From positions 1 through 17,439 of the forward strand of contig JANPCU010000196.1 of assembly GCA_031431195.1 (NCBI GenBank): a DNA stretch of 17,439 nt. Reading direction: 5' to 3'. The stretch's first letter is position 1. Each line of letters begins with the position of its first letter. A program made the position numbers and the translations under genes. The notes under the pieces were generated by a model, which saw nothing but the letters and a program-made list of their open reading frames with translations, ran no database searches and was not told the DNA's origin. This DNA comes from TH-plancto1 sp031431195 (GTDB lineage: Bacteria; Planctomycetota; Planctomycetia; Planctomycetales; Planctomycetaceae). Below, in pieces: positions 14,501 through 17,439 of the stretch.

Positions 14501-15733
14501 GCGGGAGCATTCAAGTTCTACCTCTATTTTCCTTCGTACCAACTTCGCCACTACATGCAGTCACACCCCGAGCTGTTCGCTCTCGACTCACCTGAGTTTC
14601 AGAAAGAGCTGGTTCAAATCGCGAAGCCGTTCATGGATGAGCGTCAGAAGCTCGTGGCTCAAATTCGCCCCGTTTCGGCGGTGGCCCCAACAATGCTCGA
14701 AGGATCAAGTGCCGACGAGTACCTGCTGATTCGCGGAAACTCGAACAAGCCCGGCAACGCGGTCCCGCGCCGGTTCATCGAGGTGTTCCACGGACACGGT
14801 CCCGATGCGAAGGAGACGGGCAGCGGGCGGCTCGACTTCGCCCGGCAGATGACCGACCCCGCCCAAACACCGCTCGTCCCGCGCGTGATCGTGAACCGCA
14901 TCTGGCACCACTATTTCGGACGCGGCATCGTCGCCAGCACTGACGACTTCGGTCACATGGGCCAACTGCCGACACATCCGGAGCTGCTCGACTGGCTGGC
15001 CACGGAACTGGTGCGTGACGACTGGTCACAGAAGCAGATTCACCGAGTGATTCTGTTGTCGGCTGCGTATCGGATGGGGTCGGAGGAGCGCCAAGCCCAG
15101 GGGTTGCAATCCCTGGGCGTTCACTCTGATCCTCAACCCTCCCCCGACCCCAACAACCTGCTACTGCACCGCATGAACATCAAACGTCTGGAAGGGGAGA
15201 TCATCCGCGATGCACTCTTCTCGCTCTCGGGGCGAGCGGATGACCGCATGTATGGGCCAAGCGTGGCAATCGCTCTCAATGACTTTCAAGATGGGCGCGG
15301 CAAACCCGATTCGGGGCCGGTCGATGGGGCGGGTCGGCGCAGCTTGTACCTGTCGATCCGCCGGAACTTCTTGGAGTCGTTCCTGACCGTGTTCGATCTG
15401 CCGAACCCGCATACTTCGGTAGGCCGCCGCAGCGTCTCCAACGTCCCGGCTCAGGCTTTGGCACTGCTCAACTCGCCCATGATTGTCGAGCAGACTCAGC
15501 GCTGGGGCGATCGACTCTGCCGAGAAACGCCGCAGCTGTCGACCAGCGAGCGGGTGGACCGTCTGTATCTGGAGGCGTTCGGTCGACTCCCGACAGCGGA
15601 GGAGCGCGAGGCAGCGCTGGCGTTTATCGCGGCATCTGCGGTGGACCACGGCGGCAACGAAGCCGCTCCCCCCGTGTGGGCCGATTTGTGTCACGTGCTG
15701 CTGAATACGAAGGAGTTTATTTACGTGCGGTGA
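11591..15733 (+). CDS. PSD1 and planctomycete cytochrome C domain protein (DUF1549/DUF1553)
   Basis: A 1380-residue protein with a signal peptide (residues 1-24, ending MPVRA). The planctomycete cytochrome c domain follows: a c-type heme motif CQKCH at 49-53 and QMPPDGKLPP, probably with the distal Met. DUF1549 starts near residue 175 (TPIDRFLLAKLEEAGL, RRAYLDTIGLPPAPE) and runs to a second CxxCH, CARCHDHKFDPIS (Cys377-His381). A central beta-rich region (about 475-920) is followed by GCSNCPGF and by DUF1553 (about 1060-1375: RRFIEVF, RVIVNRIWHHYFGRGIV, MNIKRLEGEIIRDALF, RRSVSNVPAQALALLNSP). The family is periplasmic and thought to be redox-linked; its reaction is unproven. Two in-frame palindromic insertions lie at about residues 310-332 and 1168-1176. 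The usual DUF1501 partner gene does not follow. Inverted copies of repeat family 2 bracket the gene. Confidence 0.93.
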   Translation: MIQRSTTFIVCLFASLALTMPVRAEETAFAPEQIEFFEKQVRPLLVEHCQKCHDTAKQKGNLRLDSLAAVLQGGDTGAAIVPGKPDESELIKALRYDPDGYQMPPDGKLPPETVAVFVKWVEMGAPWPASGPGTGEGPAASWAETFATRAERWSFQPLVRVAPPVVKNTDWARTPIDRFLLAKLEEAGLTPAPETDRRTWIRRAYLDTIGLPPAPEAVGEFEADESPDAFEKVIDELLASPRFGERWGRHWLDLARYAESRGHEFDADIPNPWHYRDYVIQALNDDLPYDEFVTEHMAGDLVAEATRRATAQGLQPLGFPSVGQPLTLNHQPLLATGFWYLGEWVHSPVDIRKDETDRIDNMIEVYGKTFLGLTISCARCHDHKFDPISHKDYYALAGYLKSTSYAQRPFETLEHNRRIKKELRDLASRAEKPVLDAMLHQTWRSLSDLDKVLLAAKAVISSADGRKELFAGFESGGYGEWQSTGDAFGEGPQSALTIGTHQGDVKPQGTYFVNSHQIRDGGRGDYHVGRLLSPKFAVVHDTMSFLVGGGGHAGKTCINLLVDGQVVLSATGRNSNEMASVTWDLKPFDKREAQIEIVDEERGSWGNIGVDHFVFEDDRTKARPSDEELIADFAVIHEVDETLLRHWVKHLRHAATDPLDPFHEWARYAVGITLSYDEVITRMGLRAKQYRDQFGFLDSDPPYLQINGQTRYPSSWKDLVEANGTEASDSKAPVTPPKDVKPEPKTDVIAILSQDGTSFSLPNDEYTPSTEKSLFSDPDYVEEYWTQSKERYWLSDDPAHPIAAVASQHESRVDPDFAEQRSADGTMTDGGSLAALQRSGRTLRTASFEITKGKLFAWMRGGAATYVVVDSHSLVLGPLHGSLVRKQPAEDRWRWVEHDVSRYVGHQAHLEFVPEKNSDFAVSRVLQRSTAPANDTVYGASLDLLDGFQSTVNFMGCSNCPGFEATEASVAGAFKFYLYFPSYQLRHYMQSHPELFALDSPEFQKELVQIAKPFMDERQKLVAQIRPVSAVAPTMLEGSSADEYLLIRGNSNKPGNAVPRRFIEVFHGHGPDAKETGSGRLDFARQMTDPAQTPLVPRVIVNRIWHHYFGRGIVASTDDFGHMGQLPTHPELLDWLATELVRDDWSQKQIHRVILLSAAYRMGSEERQAQGLQSLGVHSDPQPSPDPNNLLLHRMNIKRLEGEIIRDALFSLSGRADDRMYGPSVAIALNDFQDGRGKPDSGPVDGAGRRSLYLSIRRNFLESFLTVFDLPNPHTSVGRRSVSNVPAQALALLNSPMIVEQTQRWGDRLCRETPQLSTSERVDRLYLEAFGRLPTAEEREAALAFIAASAVDHGGNEAAPPVWADLCHVLLNTKEFIYVR
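12520..12586 (+). repeat. Repeat family 3 palindrome inside coding sequence, copy 1, with 14-bp tandem repeat
   Basis: AGCCCAGGGGTTG followed at once by its reverse complement CAACCCCTGGGCT is a perfect 26-bp palindrome (12520-12545). After 13 bases comes a tandem pair, TCAACCATTAACCC and TCAACCATCAACCC (12559-12586). The block is translated in frame as AQGLQPLG followed by FPSVGQPLTLNHQPLL, between the conserved GDLV and TGFWYLGEWVHS segments of DUF1549. From memory of the family this segment is normally much shorter here. Confidence 0.85.
15094..15119 (+). repeat. Repeat family 3 palindrome inside coding sequence, copy 2
   Basis: AGCCCAGGGGTTGCAA then TCCCTGGGCG: the same palindrome as 12520-12545 with two base changes. 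It is read in the same codon phase, giving AQGLQSLG. It lies in DUF1553 between SAAYRMGS and DPNNLLLHRMNIKRLEGE, a variable loop in the family. The downstream bases again contain CTCAACCCTC. Confidence 0.85.
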
Positions 15734-15756
15734 GTGTTGACGGCATCGCCTCCGGC

Positions 15757-15781
15757 CCACCAACCCGAAGCGTCAGCGAGG
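15757..15781 (-). repeat. 25-bp repeat, outer arm left of copy B
   Basis: Its reverse complement, CCTCGCTGACGC followed by TTCGGGTTGGTGG, matches 16085-16109 at 22 of 25 positions. The two arms are in inverted orientation and enclose repeat family 2 copy B. It begins 23 bases after the cytochrome-type gene stop. Confidence 0.65.
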
Positions 15782-15823
15782 CATCCGTCAAAGAGGCCTC
15801 ACTCTTGCCGCTTACATGTTCGC

Positions 15824-16012
15824 CTTCACGCGGTCGAGAATCAGATCTCCTGGCGTGAGCCGGGGTGTCCGAGCCAGCCAGCGTCGCGGTGTGAATGGAC
15901 TCAGCCCCTGTGAGGGGACGGCGTGACGGCGATTTTGCGAAGTCGACGTTCACTCGACGGAACACCCCGGCTCACGCCGGGGGCTCGCCGGAGCGATGCT
16001 CCGCCCTTCAAT
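15824..16012 (-). repeat. Repeat family 2, copy B (189 bp, inverted relative to copy A)
   Basis: Reverse complement of copy A (11070-11269), with closely matching sequence from ATTGA-GGGCGGAGCATCGCT through to TCGACCGCGTGAAG. The main length difference is an internal loss that shortens one terminal inverted repeat to 17 bp (15852-15868); the other is complete at 15962-15989. With its nested 25-bp arms and the terminator below, it accounts for most of the gene-free stretch 15734-16189. I see no gene there. Confidence 0.85.
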
Positions 16013-16084
16013 ACATGCCGCATGAAATATTGATGGGGCGACTTGCGCGGGTCGAAATTGCTGAATACATCGCACGACTGAGTC

Positions 16085-16109
16085 CCTCGCTGACGCGTCG
16101 GGCTAGTGG
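16085..16109 (+). repeat. 25-bp repeat, outer arm right of copy B
   Basis: CCTCGCTGACGCG followed by TCGGGCTAGTGG. Inverted partner of 15757-15781 with three mismatches. Confidence 0.65.
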
Positions 16110-16131
16110 AGTGATGCGGTCACTCAACGAC

Positions 16132-16161
16132 AAAGCCCACCGGTGACAACCGGTGGGCTTT
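16132..16161 (-). terminator. Strong terminator of the minus-strand coiled-coil gene
   Basis: AAAGCCCACCGGT, a GACA loop, then ACCGGTGGGCTTT: a perfect 13-bp stem. On the minus strand it lies 28 bases after the stop of the gene at 16190-17047 and is followed by a short T-run within the stem end. It is symmetrical and could also stop transcripts arriving on the plus strand. Confidence 0.8.
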
Positions 16162-16189
16162 CCGAATCCGTCGCTCAACCCTCACCCCT

Positions 16190-17047
16190 TCACCGCACGA
16201 CCGGCTCAGTCGCTGTTGACATTTCCAGCGGCTTACGGGCGGGAATGAACAGCCGAGGCTTCCGGGGGGCGGTGAAGAACTGGGGCTGACTGCTGGGCAA
16301 TGCGGTCGGGATATTGGTCGGCTCGGCTTGGACTGGCATGTGGACGATGGGGGTGGTCGGCATCGGCATCAAAGCGACCGGCTCCTGGTCGGCGGGGGTC
16401 GTCCCTTCCGGGATCGGTTGAAGTGGGCTGGTGTAATCGGGAACCGGGCAATGTGGCACGGGGGCCTCTCCGGAAACGGGAGAGATCTCCGACTGGATGG
16501 CCAGGGGTTGACTGGTCACTTGCGTCGGTGAGACCTCCACATCGGCCAGAGTCTTCAGCTGGGCGACTTGCGTATCGACGAGACGATTGAGGGCTTCGGA
16601 GACCTCGGCAGCCTTGATGGTCATCTTGCGGTCAAGGTACGGCTGGAGTTCCTGAAGGATGCGGGCTTTCTCGCGTTGGTTCTCGGCGATGCAGCGGGCG
16701 ATCAGCGACTGCCGCAGGTCTTCGGAAGCGCGAGCCAGCCGCCGGGTCTCGCTGAGCATCTCTTCCCGACGAGCGGACTGGGTGACCTCATCGCTGTGAG
16801 TCGACTGTGCCAGTTCGCGGACCTGGGCCAGATCGGCTTTCATGGCCGCCTGGGCCTGGGTGATCTGCTGAGACAACTCGTCGGCCCGATTGGTCCAGCG
16901 GTCGGAGAGTTCACGGGCATGCTGGGCAGAAACATAATGCCCGAGTACGAAGCCGACTCCCAGAAACAGCAGACCCAGTACACAGGTGACCCGCAGATGG
17001 CGTCCCAGTGACGCGTGAACGACATCTTCAACTGTATCCCGATCCAT
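16190..17047 (-). CDS. Membrane-anchored coiled-coil protein with proline-rich tail, unknown function
   Basis: A 285-residue protein I do not recognise. A short cytoplasmic N-terminus (MDRDTVEDVVHASLGRH) precedes one transmembrane helix (about residues 19-38, RVTCVLGLLFLGVGFVLGHYV). Residues about 42-170 are rich in Glu, Gln, Arg, Ala and Leu with heptad-like spacing and no prolines until the end of the helical tract, so a long coiled coil is likely. Residues about 172-285 are rich in Pro, Thr and Val, with repeats of a P-x-P type (MPMPTTPIVHMPVQ), ending in basic clusters (APRKPRLFIPARKP). The layout suggests an envelope-spanning or scaffold protein, but that is inference. The ATG at 17047 has GGAG 6 bases upstream (minus strand, 17057-17054). 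It stands alone, convergent with the cytochrome-type gene. Confidence 0.75.
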   Translation of the reverse strand: MDRDTVEDVVHASLGRHLRVTCVLGLLFLGVGFVLGHYVSAQHARELSDRWTNRADELSQQITQAQAAMKADLAQVRELAQSTHSDEVTQSARREEMLSETRRLARASEDLRQSLIARCIAENQREKARILQELQPYLDRKMTIKAAEVSEALNRLVDTQVAQLKTLADVEVSPTQVTSQPLAIQSEISPVSGEAPVPHCPVPDYTSPLQPIPEGTTPADQEPVALMPMPTTPIVHMPVQAEPTNIPTALPSSQPQFFTAPRKPRLFIPARKPLEMSTATEPVVR

Positions 17048-17439
17048 GGGAGACTCCGTATCTGCTTAGCTGGTGCGTGTTTTTCGATGGCTCTCGTCGC
17101 AGAAGTCGTCAAACTTTTGCCGGCCGATGTCTAACAACTTCGGCGCGGGTTGTGCGGTGCGTAGCGGATGCGCCGAACATCCCTGAGAATCCTTATCGAA
17201 CGGTCATAACGCGGAACTGTGGCACGGACGGATTGCACGGCAGAACAGGTAGAACGAGTGCGACTGGTATAACCGGCAAAGTCGGTTGGGGAAGGGTGAG
17301 GGGCTTTTTGTTGTTGATCTAATGAGGAAGGAGAGCCTGAGGCTGGCGAACTCCTGACCGAGTGAGTGTGTCAATTCGGGTTGAATGGCCGCAAAAAACT
17401 CAAGTAACGCATAAGAAGAGTCTTCCCCTTTTGCGTTTC
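17048..17439. other. Gene-free stretch upstream of the coiled-coil gene
   Basis: I see no credible coding region, RNA gene or strong terminator in these 392 bases. The first part must hold the promoter of the minus-strand gene. A TTGACG lies on the minus strand at 17112-17107 but no good -10 hexamer accompanies it. The last ~110 bases become noticeably richer in A and T, so a plus-strand gene or its control region may begin just past the window. Confidence 0.5.

Noticed and set aside
1..17439. A CRISPR array, defence island, phage genes or a biosynthetic cluster
   Set aside because: No regularly spaced repeats with unique spacers were seen. No nuclease-helicase, phage structural, integrase, transposase or synthase proteins are encoded. 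The repeats present are dispersed foldbacks.

Overview
The window looks like chromosomal DNA from a member of the Planctomycetota. The evidence is protein content: a DUF1559 protein with a type IV pilin-like N-terminus and a C-terminal H-X9-DG motif, followed by a small lipoprotein; a 1380-residue protein with an N-terminal heme motif and DUF1549/DUF1553-type regions; and a TPR protein with FG-GAP and ASPIC/UnbV-type segments. All three families are greatly expanded in planctomycetes. I cannot assign a genus. No rRNA, tRNA, CRISPR array or transposase gene was seen.

Layout. 1-1360: a secreted esterase gene bracketed by two direct copies of a 126-136 bp foldback repeat. 1393-2045: a VapBC-type locus with an intact antitoxin and a frameshifted PIN toxin. 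2058-3161 (minus): a membrane-anchored endonuclease/exonuclease/phosphatase-fold protein whose N-terminus carries a 9-bp tandem repeat. 3390-4703: an exported PHP-like metallohydrolase (CehA/McbA type). 4793-5590: a YqjF/DUF2071 protein, followed by a decayed half copy of a second repeat family. 5831-6058: a small membrane protein. 6209-9181: the TPR/FG-GAP/ASPIC protein. 9408-10979: the DUF1559 gene and its lipoprotein partner, ending in a strong terminator. 11070-16012: the giant cytochrome-type gene enclosed by two inverted copies of a ~200 bp element with 28-bp terminal inverted repeats. 16190-17047 (minus): a membrane-anchored coiled-coil protein of unknown function. 17048-17439: no gene seen.

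Functional picture. Most products are predicted to be exported or membrane bound (esterase, metallohydrolase, EEP protein, small membrane protein, TPR/FG-GAP protein, pseudopilin, lipoprotein, cytochrome-type protein, coiled-coil protein). That fits the envelope-rich accessory genome of planctomycetes. Only two pairs look co-transcribed: the antitoxin with the broken toxin, and the DUF1559 gene with the lipoprotein. The rest look like single-gene units.

The most distinctive feature is the density of short palindromic repeats. There are at least three families. One of them sits twice, in the same reading frame, inside the coding sequence of the cytochrome-type protein, adding a similar AQGLQ(P/S)LG peptide at two distant sites. 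This resembles the in-frame palindromic elements known from Rickettsia and is the observation I would follow first. I found no convincing new defence or biosynthetic system.
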